The notes beneath the pieces are model-generated. The model did no database searches, was not told where the DNA came from, and was given only the letters and a program-made list of their open reading frames with translations. Positions 1-7,882 of a stretch of DNA of 58,784 bases are shown one piece after another. Both the position numbers and the translations under genes were made by a program. Numbering within the stretch: the stretch's first letter is position 1; the number at the start of each line of letters is the position of its first letter. The stretch spans positions 1 to 58,784 of the forward strand of contig JAHJOQ010000111.1 of NCBI GenBank assembly GCA_018820315.1. Reading direction: 5' to 3'. The DNA comes from Candidatus Zixiibacteriota bacterium (GTDB lineage Bacteria > Zixibacteria > MSB-5A5 > JAABVY01 > JAHJOQ01).

Positions 1-163
1 GGCATCTTTCACCAGCGGTGCAGTTTGCTTCTTCCCGAATGGTCGAGCATCAGAATCAGGTTACATCATGGCGTCGCAGTATTCGGATGAGTTATACCAA
101 ATGTTAAGCATATCTGTGCTCGCTGCAACAGGGAGAGTCGCTATCGATTACGTTGAAAACTAA
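1..163 (+). CDS. GspH/FimT-like pseudopilin, C-terminal fragment (cut by window edge)
   Basis: An open frame enters from the left edge (reading from base 2) and stops at 161-163, giving 53 residues. The peptide CFFPNGRAS near its start and SVLAATGRVAID near its end resemble the C-terminal half of the GspH/FimT pseudopilin domain, where an 'F.P.GR' strand and a terminal 'TGRV' strand are typical. Minor pseudopilins prime or decorate the type IV pilus or type II pseudopilus. The pilM-pilQ operon immediately downstream fits, but a terminator lies between, so this is the end of a separate transcription unit. The N-terminal prepilin signal is outside the window, so the assignment rests on a short stretch. 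Confidence 0.6.
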   Translation, partial: ASFTSGAVCFFPNGRASESGYIMASQYSDELYQMLSISVLAATGRVAIDYVEN

Positions 164-194
164 GCCCATTCCTTCCTCCTTTCCTGTTTGGGTC

Positions 195-223
195 GCCCCC
201 CCGCTGTCGGGGGGGCTTTCTTT
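195..223 (+). terminator. Rho-independent terminator after the pseudopilin gene
   Basis: Bases 195-202 (one G and seven C) pair perfectly with 209-216 (seven G and one C) around a 6-base loop, followed by a T-rich run tttcttt. It lies about 30 bases after the pseudopilin stop codon and separates it from pilM. Confidence 0.88.
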
Positions 224-239
224 GTTCAGGATCTGAACA
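223..239. repeat. Perfect 7-bp inverted repeat upstream of pilM
   Basis: TGTTCAG and CTGAACA are separated by GAT (223-239), just after the terminator. The symmetry is that of a dimeric repressor site, but no regulator can be named. A second hairpin (355-361 with 367-373, loop ttcgt) lies 35 bases before pilM without a T run, so it is a leader structure rather than a terminator. The rest of 240-406 shows no gene. Confidence 0.3.
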
Positions 240-406
240 GGCAATCCGCATCGGTTTTTTTATGAACTGGAGTCAATTTTTGGTGAGGTGGGACGATAAT
301 AAGACTGTGGTGTGAAAAGAGTTTTTAACAGCGCGTATGGTATCGAACCAATAGCCAGACTTTCGTAGTCTGGTTCTGATAATAAAAACCAACACGAGTT
401 AACAAC

Positions 407-1459
407 ATGCTATTAGGATCCAGGAACAAGGTCACGACCGGTCTTGACATAGGCGCCTCGTCAATCAAGCTCGTGCAGATGGAGAATCGTGGCGGGAGCT
501 TTGCGGTCCGTTCTATGGGGATTCGCGAGCTGCCGGTCGAGGCGATCGTGTCTGAAGAAATCAAGGACCGCGACACAGTTATCTTCAACATTCAGAATCT
601 GGTAGAACAGACTGACCCCAGAATCAAAGAGGTTGTGCTGAGCATCTCTGGACATGGTGTGCTCACCGACAAGATAACAATTGACAAGAAAACCGGGGCG
701 GAAGCTGAGCAGGCTATTTACTTCGAGGCGGAGCAGCGGGCACCATTCGATGTCGAAGATGTGACGATGGACTATCACATCATCGACATTAATGAAGAAA
801 CAAACAAGATGGATGTGCTTCTTGTAGCTGCAAGGAACGAGTTTCTCAGCGCATATCTTCAGGTAATCCAGGATGCCGGATTGAAGCCGGTTCTGGTCGA
901 CACTGACGCATTCGCCATCCTCAACGCGTATGAAATCAATTATGATATCGACCCGGAGAGAGTGACGGCGTTGGTAAACGTCGGTTATGATATCACCAAT
1001 ATTACCTTTGTCAAAGATGGAAAATATCATTCGACCCGCGACATATCGGCTGGTGGAAGAACGATTTTTGACACAATTCAGAGAGAGTTTCGACTCAATC
1101 AGGAATTGACAGCCAAGGCTATCAAAGGTGAAATGGAATCGTCCATAGACCAGGATATGCTGAAGGCGACGATCGTAACATCTGCCGAAGAAATGCTCTC
1201 GGGTATAGAAGTGGCGTTTTCATATTTCAAGTCCTTGGCGAAAGTCAACACAATAGATTGGATCATCCTCTCCGGAGGCGGTGCGTTGATTCCGTATCTG
1301 CCGGAGTTTATCCAGTCGACGCTGAATGTCCCGATCGAGATTGCGAATCCTCTCAGGAACATCGAATACGATCCGGAAATGTTCAGCTTCATTCAGCCGG
1401 AAAGAATTGCTCCTCTGCTGACCGTGCCGATCGGACTGGCAGCCAGAAAGGTGAAGTAG
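407..1459 (+). CDS. pilM: Type IV pilus assembly actin-like ATPase PilM
   Basis: A 350-residue protein of the PilM/FtsA/actin-like ATPase fold. The N-terminal phosphate-1 motif reads TGLDIGASSIKLVQM (residues 11-25), and the C-terminal nucleotide-binding loop LSGGGALIPYL lies near residue 290. PilM is cytoplasmic; in the family it binds the conserved N-terminal peptide of PilN and links the inner-membrane PilN/PilO platform to the pilus motor. The order pilM-pilN-pilO-pilP-pilQ that follows is the standard alignment-subcomplex operon. The start is the first ATG of the frame; its ribosome site is weak. pilN begins 4 bases after the stop. Confidence 0.93.
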   Translation: MLLGSRNKVTTGLDIGASSIKLVQMENRGGSFAVRSMGIRELPVEAIVSEEIKDRDTVIFNIQNLVEQTDPRIKEVVLSISGHGVLTDKITIDKKTGAEAEQAIYFEAEQRAPFDVEDVTMDYHIIDINEETNKMDVLLVAARNEFLSAYLQVIQDAGLKPVLVDTDAFAILNAYEINYDIDPERVTALVNVGYDITNITFVKDGKYHSTRDISAGGRTIFDTIQREFRLNQELTAKAIKGEMESSIDQDMLKATIVTSAEEMLSGIEVAFSYFKSLAKVNTIDWIILSGGGALIPYLPEFIQSTLNVPIEIANPLRNIEYDPEMFSFIQPERIAPLLTVPIGLAARKVK

Positions 1460-1463
1460 CACT

Positions 1464-2171
1464 ATGATAGAGATCAATCTTCTTCCAAAAGAATATCGCA
1501 AGCGGGCGAGAACGTTCCACCTGGAGAAGAAGTCAATCTATGTTGCGGCAGGAGTTGCCAGCATAGTCTTGCTCTTTGCGCTTGTTACTTTCTATCAGCA
1601 TTATCAACTCTCTTCGCTTGATGAAAAGATAGCCCTGGCCAACAGTCAGAGGATGCGCCTCCAGGAAGACATTCGACTGATTGACGGTCTGACAGACCTC
1701 AAAGAGAAGATTCTGACTCGTATGGAATCAATTGAACGTCTCGACAGGCACAGAGCGGTCTGGGTAGATGTCCTCCAGGATCTCAATCAACGGGTCCCCG
1801 ATTTCCTGTGGCTGACAAGAGTCGCAGAGATTCGTGAAGATACGAAGGCGAAGGCGGCTAGAGCGAAGCAGGTTCCCGGTCAGCAGGCCGCGGACACCAT
1901 TCCGCAGGTAGCTGAGTTCGTTTTTGCAAAACCTGTCCCGACAGAAATGGAAGGCTATGCTTTCACACTGAGCAGCATAGCGTCATTTCTCGTTGGACTG
2001 ACCAAGTCAGACTATTTTGAGAATATAAATCTTTCCTTTGCCAAGCAGGAAGATGTGACAGGGATCAACGCCTACAGATTTAAGGTTGGCTGCGATCTTG
2101 TATTCCAACGGGCACTCGACAAGTCCGCTCCCATAGAGGACGTCTGGGTTCCCACCATTGCCGAGAAGTAG
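1464..2171 (+). CDS. pilN: Type IV pilus inner-membrane assembly protein PilN
   Basis: A 235-residue single-pass membrane protein. It opens with the INLLP signature (residues 4-8), the peptide by which PilN docks onto PilM. A transmembrane helix at about residues 26-44 and a periplasmic region with coiled-coil and ferredoxin-like character follow. PilN pairs with PilO to form the periplasmic scaffold of the pilus machine. It is slightly longer than most PilN proteins: residues of about 130-150 form a Lys/Ala/Gln-rich insertion. It sits 4 bases after pilM and 15 before pilO, so all are expected on one transcript. Confidence 0.9.
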   Translation: MIEINLLPKEYRKRARTFHLEKKSIYVAAGVASIVLLFALVTFYQHYQLSSLDEKIALANSQRMRLQEDIRLIDGLTDLKEKILTRMESIERLDRHRAVWVDVLQDLNQRVPDFLWLTRVAEIREDTKAKAARAKQVPGQQAADTIPQVAEFVFAKPVPTEMEGYAFTLSSIASFLVGLTKSDYFENINLSFAKQEDVTGINAYRFKVGCDLVFQRALDKSAPIEDVWVPTIAEK

Positions 2172-2186
2172 CCAACGGAGGAATAG

Positions 2187-2795
2187 ATGGACCTTAAGGA
2201 TCCCAAAACACAGAAAATAGCCCTGGTGATAATGGGGTTTTTCCTGGTAACTTATTTCTGGTATTCCCGAGTATATTCGACGAACGATGAGCAACTGGCC
2301 ATGAAACGAGGCCAGTATGAGTCGATCATGACGGATCTTAAAGCCGTCGAGATGAAGGCTAAGAGCCTTGACGGGCTTCGCACCGAATATGATGATCTCA
2401 AGGAGCGTTACCAGGCAATTGAACTTCTGCTGCCAGATGAGAGACAAGTTCCGAAGTTCCTCGTCCAATTGCATTCGGCAGCCGCGCTGACTCAATCGAG
2501 ATTGCTGGAATTGTCTCCTTTAACGATTGAAGATGCGCCTTATTACTCGGTCTCTGACTACGAGTTGAAGTTCACCGGGACTTATCACGAGCTGGGTGAA
2601 TTCCTGGCGAGTGTTGCCAATTTCCCATTCATTACGAATGTCAGCCATGTCGAGATTGATGGCATTCCAGAGACATCTTTGGAACAATCGCGAGACAAGA
2701 GAGCCATGCACGACACAAGAAGCCTGGAAGCGAAGCTGGTTCTGTCGACCTACTTCGTTCGTCCGGAAGATAAACTGAGCGGAATCAACCAGTAG
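2187..2795 (+). CDS. pilO: Type IV pilus inner-membrane assembly protein PilO
   Basis: A 202-residue protein with a short cytoplasmic tail, one transmembrane helix (about residues 11-30), a coiled-coil (about 35-75) and a periplasmic ferredoxin-like domain containing FTGTYHELGEFLASVANFP, the usual PilO-type region. It dimerises with PilN and contacts PilP in known systems. The start follows a clear GGAGG ribosome site 6 bases upstream. The position between pilN and the PilP-like gene supports the call. Confidence 0.88.
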   Translation: MDLKDPKTQKIALVIMGFFLVTYFWYSRVYSTNDEQLAMKRGQYESIMTDLKAVEMKAKSLDGLRTEYDDLKERYQAIELLLPDERQVPKFLVQLHSAAALTQSRLLELSPLTIEDAPYYSVSDYELKFTGTYHELGEFLASVANFPFITNVSHVEIDGIPETSLEQSRDKRAMHDTRSLEAKLVLSTYFVRPEDKLSGINQ

Positions 2796-2803
2796 GTGCA
2801 AGT

Positions 2804-4288
2804 ATGTTTTCAATTACGAATAAGCAGTCAGTGTTCTCGAAGCTTGCAATAGTAGGACTACTCCTGGCGGTTCCGGCAGTTCTATCAGCAGCCGTCACCG
2901 TCGATAATATTAGTCTGAAGAAGCAAGGGAAGTTCACCGAAGTAACGGTCTATGTCTCAGACGCCGTCGAATTCGAGCATTCGATCGTAGAGCCCGGTGC
3001 CGGTAAACCGTACCGAGTTGTGCTCGATCTTAATGACGCCCGGCACATGTTGCCGCACTACAACTTCGATGATCTGCCGAGCCAGACGGTAACCAGTATC
3101 CGGACGAGTCAGTTCTCGGTAAATCCGGAAAAAATCGTACGCATAGTGCTCGATGTCAGAGGGCATGTCACGTACAAAATCAGTGAATCGCAGAATACTG
3201 TAACACTGGTGATAGCGACCCCCGATGACAGCGAGTTCCCTTTCTGGTGCGCACAACCCCTGTCTGAAGCGGAGAAGATCCAACTGGCGCTGGGAGAGGG
3301 CAGCAATACGAAAGGGACTTCGAAGGCCGATCCCGGCAAGGATCAGAAATCAAGTCCGGTGCTGGTCAGCAGCAAGGTGTCTGGTTCGCCTGACAGCGGC
3401 CCCAAGATCCCTGCACAGGCTGAACCCACAGCAACTACAAAAACGAAGAAATCTCCTAAGAGCGATGATCCGGTAATGGCAACGAATGTCATGAAGGGAT
3501 TGCCAGAGGCTGATCTGCCGATCACAACCACGCAGACATCCGAAGAGCCGGTAGTCGCACTCGATAAGAAGGAGCCGGTCGCATCAGAAGCCGACAAACC
3601 GAATAAGAATATTTCAGTTCATAAGCCAACGCCGGTTGAGCCAACTCCGTGGCAGGTGCCCGCAGAGCCATTGGTGCTGCTGGCGCAGACTGACGATAAT
3701 AGGCCCGCGGCGCAAAATGAAGCAGATGATACTCCCACGCCGAAAGTCATCGAGGAGAAGAAGAATAACTCAAAGCAGAGTGGTTTCACCGATTCTGCAG
3801 CGAGCATGAAGCCTCAGACTCCCGGAATGAACGAGGATATGGATTCGGGCGATTCGAGTCCTGCGATGCCGACACCGGCCAAGCCGTCAGATCGGGGTAA
3901 GTCCGATTCTGAGCAATACAGGATCAATCCGGACAAACCAACCAAGACAAAGGGTACCCTTGCAGAACGCTTCCCGAAACGGAAAGTTGTTCAGTACTCG
4001 TCCTGGGGAAGTCGCGATCCGTTTGCACAACTCATCGACAGAGCCCACGGCCGCGAGCCGGGCGAGATCCCGGATGTCGAAACGCTTCGTCTCGTTGGAG
4101 TGCTGCAGGGAGATGACGGCTCGAGTGCGCTTCTCGAGGACGTCGAAGGATATGGTTACATCCTGAAAGACGGCGATCCGGTCAGAAACGGTTATGTTGT
4201 TCAGATCGGTGAAAAGAAAATCATTTTCCAGATACAAGAATACGGCTGGAGTCGCACAGTCGCTCTTAAGATAGAAACGGAAAACTAA
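2804..4288 (+). CDS. pilP: AMIN-domain/PilP-like fusion protein of the pilus operon
   Basis: A 494-residue exported protein built of three parts. After a signal peptide (about residues 13-30) comes an AMIN-type beta domain (about 31-140) with the typical YRVVLDLNDAR and VRIVLDV strands. Next is a long low-complexity linker rich in Pro, Lys, Thr and Asp (about 155-390). The C-terminal PilP-like domain (about 400-490) starts SRDPFAQLI and contains LRLVGVLQG and GYILKDGDPV. PilP normally is a short lipoprotein that joins PilN/PilO to the secretin, and AMIN domains normally sit at the N-terminus of PilQ and bind peptidoglycan. Here the AMIN module is on the PilP-like protein, and the PilQ next door lacks it. 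No lipobox cysteine is seen. The domain calls are by pattern, not search. Confidence 0.82.
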   Translation: MFSITNKQSVFSKLAIVGLLLAVPAVLSAAVTVDNISLKKQGKFTEVTVYVSDAVEFEHSIVEPGAGKPYRVVLDLNDARHMLPHYNFDDLPSQTVTSIRTSQFSVNPEKIVRIVLDVRGHVTYKISESQNTVTLVIATPDDSEFPFWCAQPLSEAEKIQLALGEGSNTKGTSKADPGKDQKSSPVLVSSKVSGSPDSGPKIPAQAEPTATTKTKKSPKSDDPVMATNVMKGLPEADLPITTTQTSEEPVVALDKKEPVASEADKPNKNISVHKPTPVEPTPWQVPAEPLVLLAQTDDNRPAAQNEADDTPTPKVIEEKKNNSKQSGFTDSAASMKPQTPGMNEDMDSGDSSPAMPTPAKPSDRGKSDSEQYRINPDKPTKTKGTLAERFPKRKVVQYSSWGSRDPFAQLIDRAHGREPGEIPDVETLRLVGVLQGDDGSSALLEDVEGYGYILKDGDPVRNGYVVQIGEKKIIFQIQEYGWSRTVALKIETEN

Positions 4289-4297
4289 AGTGAGGAT

Positions 4298-5599
4298 ATG
4301 ATGCGCTTAAGAATTGTGAGAACGACTTCATTGGCGATCCTGACCGGAGCACTTCTGCTGCTCTTAGGCTCAGTCTCTCTGATTGGTCAGGGATCGGTTA
4401 CAGATCCTAACAAGCCGATCAAATCGCTCAATTTTCAGAATGCCGAAATAAGGTCGGTCATAGACCACCTTGCTGATTACGGTCAGGTCAATATGGTGAC
4501 TGCGCCATCGGTCGAAGCGACCGTCAATCTGAGTCTCAAGGATGTCACCTGGAAGCAGGCACTCGATATCGTAATGAAAAACTTCGGACTGACGGCAGTT
4601 CAGGAGGACGGGTACATTCGCGTTCTTCGGACCGAAGAATGGATGACCGAATCAAAGTCACTTCAACAGCATCACGCTGACCAGAACAGTATCGTTCCGT
4701 TGGAAAGCAGGATTATCGACGTTGACAATGCTGCTGCGGCTGATCTTGTAGTTCCGCTCAAGTCTCTTCTGACTGCCCGAGGCGGCGTCGAGATCGACGC
4801 TCGCACGAATTCGCTGATAGTCCAGGATATTCCCGAGAACCTGACCAAGCTGGAAGCTTTCGTTAAAGAACTTGATCGCGAGACTTCGCAGATCAAGATT
4901 TCGGCGCAGCTTGTGGAAGTGTCATCGAGTGCGCTGGAAGAAGTCGGTATCAACTGGGAATTCAGTGGTTTCAAGGTTGAATCAGACGGAGACAAGTACG
5001 AACACTCTGAGAAGCTCTTTGGCGCCGATCAAGTCCCTGACCCCATTTCCGAGTTCACATTCGGGACAATTCAGGATGGCTGGGATTTCCAGGCCAAGAT
5101 CGCTGCACTGATTTCTGACGGCAGAGGCAAGATCCTCGCTCACCCGGAGATCACGACTGTTGACAACAAAGAAGCCCGCATCCAGATGGGACAAAAAATC
5201 CCGGTCAAGCAGTTCGATGGATCGGGAAACGTCGTCATAGTCTATGAAGAGATCGGTACTATCCTGAGAGTGACGCCGCACATCACATCTGAGAACAGAA
5301 TATTGATGCATCTGAAGCCGGAGCGATCCACCTATGAGTTCGATCCGAATGGTCTGATCATCAATACCAACAACGCCGAAACAAACGTCGTTGTGGAAAA
5401 CGGTCAGACTGCGGTTATCGGTGGCCTGACTACACAGGATGTCCTTGAGAACGAATCGGGTGTGCCGATCGTAAAGGATATTCCGATTATCGGCTACTTG
5501 TTCAAATACAAAAAGAAAGTCGTGGAAAACCGCGATCTCATTATATTCGTAACTCCGACGATTGTGGACAACAGCCTTGCATCAAACGAGGGGCCGTAG
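4298..5599 (+). CDS. pilQ: Type IV pilus secretin PilQ (short form without AMIN)
   Basis: A 433-residue outer-membrane secretin. After a signal peptide (about residues 10-30) come an STN/N0 domain (about 38-115, with LNFQNAEIRSVIDHLA), an N1/NolW domain (about 130-195, with VEIDARTNSLIVQD) and the secretin barrel domain (about 255-425, with ILAHPEITTVDNKEA, the VENGQTAVIGGL motif and a final DLIIFVTPTIV). It forms the gated pore through which the pilus passes. Family members are often 600-700 residues because of N-terminal AMIN domains; those are missing here and one is found on the preceding protein. Two ATGs (4298, 4301) are possible starts; GAGG is better spaced for the second. Confidence 0.92.
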   Translation: MMRLRIVRTTSLAILTGALLLLLGSVSLIGQGSVTDPNKPIKSLNFQNAEIRSVIDHLADYGQVNMVTAPSVEATVNLSLKDVTWKQALDIVMKNFGLTAVQEDGYIRVLRTEEWMTESKSLQQHHADQNSIVPLESRIIDVDNAAAADLVVPLKSLLTARGGVEIDARTNSLIVQDIPENLTKLEAFVKELDRETSQIKISAQLVEVSSSALEEVGINWEFSGFKVESDGDKYEHSEKLFGADQVPDPISEFTFGTIQDGWDFQAKIAALISDGRGKILAHPEITTVDNKEARIQMGQKIPVKQFDGSGNVVIVYEEIGTILRVTPHITSENRILMHLKPERSTYEFDPNGLIINTNNAETNVVVENGQTAVIGGLTTQDVLENESGVPIVKDIPIIGYLFKYKKKVVENRDLIIFVTPTIVDNSLASNEGP

Positions 5600-5643
5600 T
5601 TTTAAATAACGAACTCAGCTATCTGTAGAAGGAGCGATAGAAT

Positions 5644-7788
5644 ATGTTCCAGAAGACTTTGAATAGGAGGGCGTTATCCCGATGGATCTGGCTCTTCGCG
5701 GCCGTGTTGATGCTCACGCTCGCCGGATGCGGTGATGACAGCCTCGTTGGAGGCGACGGCAACGACGACCAGGTCATCAACTTCGACGGCAACCTGCGTA
5801 TCACAAACTTCATGTATGAGGTTGGTGACACGATTTACCAGAATCACTCCGTTGTCGTCAGCGGTTGGGTTCGTGATTCACTCTCGAATCCGGCAACCGG
5901 GATTACTGTGTACTACTATGCTGAACCAGTCGGCCAGGGGTATTTCTCGAAAGCTGTCGACACGACCCGGCTTGACGGTTCTTTCAGCACAAGCTACTAC
6001 CCGGTTAACCCGGGGCCAGTCACGATCTTCGCCCAGATCGCAGAAGACAAACTGACAGCGAAGTCAAAGACTGTCGAGATCAGCGGTGGCACCCCCGGAG
6101 ACGATACACCTGATTACACGTTTGAGTTCTTTGCTCCCGAAGGTTTCGTGCTTGCCGACGGAGAGAACGAAGTTGAGATACTGCTTGTAGTGCATACCGG
6201 GCCTGGAGAGCCTGCAGAAAACGGCACTGTTGTAAAACTGTGTGCCGGTGAGCGATTCGAAGATGTCGACGGAAACGGATATTTCACAGAAAATGTCGAT
6301 AACGTCGAATGGGATGCAAATGAAAATGAAATTTGGGACCGAATCGGTGTTGTCCCGGCGGCGGTGACAACCTCCGACAGCACGGCGATCTTCACCTACA
6401 CGGCAGGAACCACATCAGGACTCGTGTTTATCCGCGCCACCATCGGCGAAGGATCTAACTCGATCTATGGTGAATTTGCCCTGTCGTTACGTCCGAGCGA
6501 GGATGTGGCATACATTAAGCTGTCAGCCGCTTATCCAGAGATGCAGGTAAAGGCTACCGGCGGAATCGAGTCCACGAATCTCATCGCATATTGCTATGAC
6601 AGATTCGGCAACCCGGTTCAGCAGGATATCGGTGTGGAGTTCTTTATAGTCTCCGGACCGAACGGAGGAGAGAGTATCCAGAATGAGGGAACCGGACCGG
6701 TAATTGCATATACCAATGTGCTAGGTGCTGCAATGGTCACTCTGCTTTCCGGAACCGTTTCCGGTACGATCACATCCCAGGCGAAAGTCGGCACTGTCTA
6801 TTCAGATGCTGTCCTCGTCGATGTGAACGCCGGACCTCCGGATCATCTGTCGGTTGGCGTTGCTCCCTGCAATGTTCGAGGATGCGGATGGATAAATGTT
6901 ACAGCAGATGTAATAGTGTTGGTTGAAGACATGTACGACAACCCTGTCATGGATAGCACAGTGGTGCACTTCTTTACCAATACAATCGGTATGATCGATG
7001 CACTGTCTCTGACTGTAGACGGCATAGCTCAGTCTGTATTCCGATCGACGAACGAATGTCTGGACGGACGCGCATGGATCACGGCCGAGACAGACGGCGG
7101 AAGGGTCAAAGACAGCACATTCCTGATTGTCAGTGGGCTGCCGGCATATATAAACATATACAGCTACCCTCAGTGGCTTTCTGCTGATGGAAGAGACGCC
7201 GGCAACTTCTATGTGACGGTACTTGATGCCAATGACAATTTCGTTGTGAATGGGCAGAGTATTAAATATGATTTCTGGCCAGAGGGAAGTGCTGTAGGTT
7301 CAGGAACATCCAATGGCTGTAATGCGAGTGTCGCAGTGGGTGAACTGACGAGTGCGGTTCTGACCAAGGATTATTCGTACTCAGTACCTGATGATGGAAT
7401 TGGAGCGAACGGAGTCTTGACTGCGACCGTCGGAGATGGTGCCGGTATTTCGCATTCGGTGACTGTCGAACTGCGTACCGGTTATTCCTACACCGATAAT
7501 TCTGAAGTCAAGATTGCATCTAAGGTGGCTCCCGGATCGTCCGAACCACTATCAGTCCTGATTAAGGACCGCTCTGGCAATCCCCTCAGTGGCCACGCAA
7601 TCACTGCGGTTGCTTCGACTGGAACGATTACCCCCGGCCCGATCTATACGAATGAGTATGGTGAAGCTGTCGGATTCACGTACACGGCTCCCGGCGCTAT
7701 CGGCAATGCCTATATCACTGTAACTGATGCCGATCCACGCGGCGGTCTGATAATCACTCAGAAGATCAAGATCGAATACGATAATTAG
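5644..7788 (+). CDS. Invasin-like Ig-repeat lipoprotein
   Basis: A 714-residue predicted lipoprotein: the signal peptide ends in LTLAGC, with the lipidated Cys at residue 29, followed by a short Gly/Asp linker. The rest consists of repeated beta-sandwich segments of about 90-110 residues with the invasin/intimin (Big_1-like) pattern, for example 'YCYDRFGNPVQQDIGVEFF' then 'NVLGAAMVTLLSG', and again 'DMYDNPVMDSTVVHFFTN' and 'LIKDRSGNPLSGHAITAV'. Such proteins are extracellular stalks or adhesins. The gene begins 44 bases after pilQ with its own AGGAG site and ends at a strong terminator, so it is probably the last gene of the pilus operon. A pilus-linked adhesin role is inferred only from position. 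Confidence 0.8.
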   Translation: MFQKTLNRRALSRWIWLFAAVLMLTLAGCGDDSLVGGDGNDDQVINFDGNLRITNFMYEVGDTIYQNHSVVVSGWVRDSLSNPATGITVYYYAEPVGQGYFSKAVDTTRLDGSFSTSYYPVNPGPVTIFAQIAEDKLTAKSKTVEISGGTPGDDTPDYTFEFFAPEGFVLADGENEVEILLVVHTGPGEPAENGTVVKLCAGERFEDVDGNGYFTENVDNVEWDANENEIWDRIGVVPAAVTTSDSTAIFTYTAGTTSGLVFIRATIGEGSNSIYGEFALSLRPSEDVAYIKLSAAYPEMQVKATGGIESTNLIAYCYDRFGNPVQQDIGVEFFIVSGPNGGESIQNEGTGPVIAYTNVLGAAMVTLLSGTVSGTITSQAKVGTVYSDAVLVDVNAGPPDHLSVGVAPCNVRGCGWINVTADVIVLVEDMYDNPVMDSTVVHFFTNTIGMIDALSLTVDGIAQSVFRSTNECLDGRAWITAETDGGRVKDSTFLIVSGLPAYINIYSYPQWLSADGRDAGNFYVTVLDANDNFVVNGQSIKYDFWPEGSAVGSGTSNGCNASVAVGELTSAVLTKDYSYSVPDDGIGANGVLTATVGDGAGISHSVTVELRTGYSYTDNSEVKIASKVAPGSSEPLSVLIKDRSGNPLSGHAITAVASTGTITPGPIYTNEYGEAVGFTYTAPGAIGNAYITVTDADPRGGLIITQKIKIEYDN

Positions 7789-7814
7789 AATTTGATTTCC
7801 CGAGGATACGTAGC

Positions 7815-7845
7815 AGGGCCGCCCTTCTCAGGGCGGCCCTTTTTT
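7815..7845 (+). terminator. Rho-independent terminator of the pilus operon
   Basis: A perfect 10-bp stem (7815-7824 with 7831-7840), loop ttctca, runs directly into six T. It lies 27 bases after the Ig-repeat lipoprotein stop. Confidence 0.93.
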
Positions 7846-7882
7846 GGTTGCTGTTTATCATATGTATCCGTAGTTTAGCTGC

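Noticed and set aside
461-1030. Long minus-strand open frames opposite pilM and other genes
   Set aside because: They are antisense to strongly supported genes, have no ribosome sites, and show no recognisable protein pattern. The same applies to frames opposite uvrC (25085-26422) and mtnA (11868-12716).
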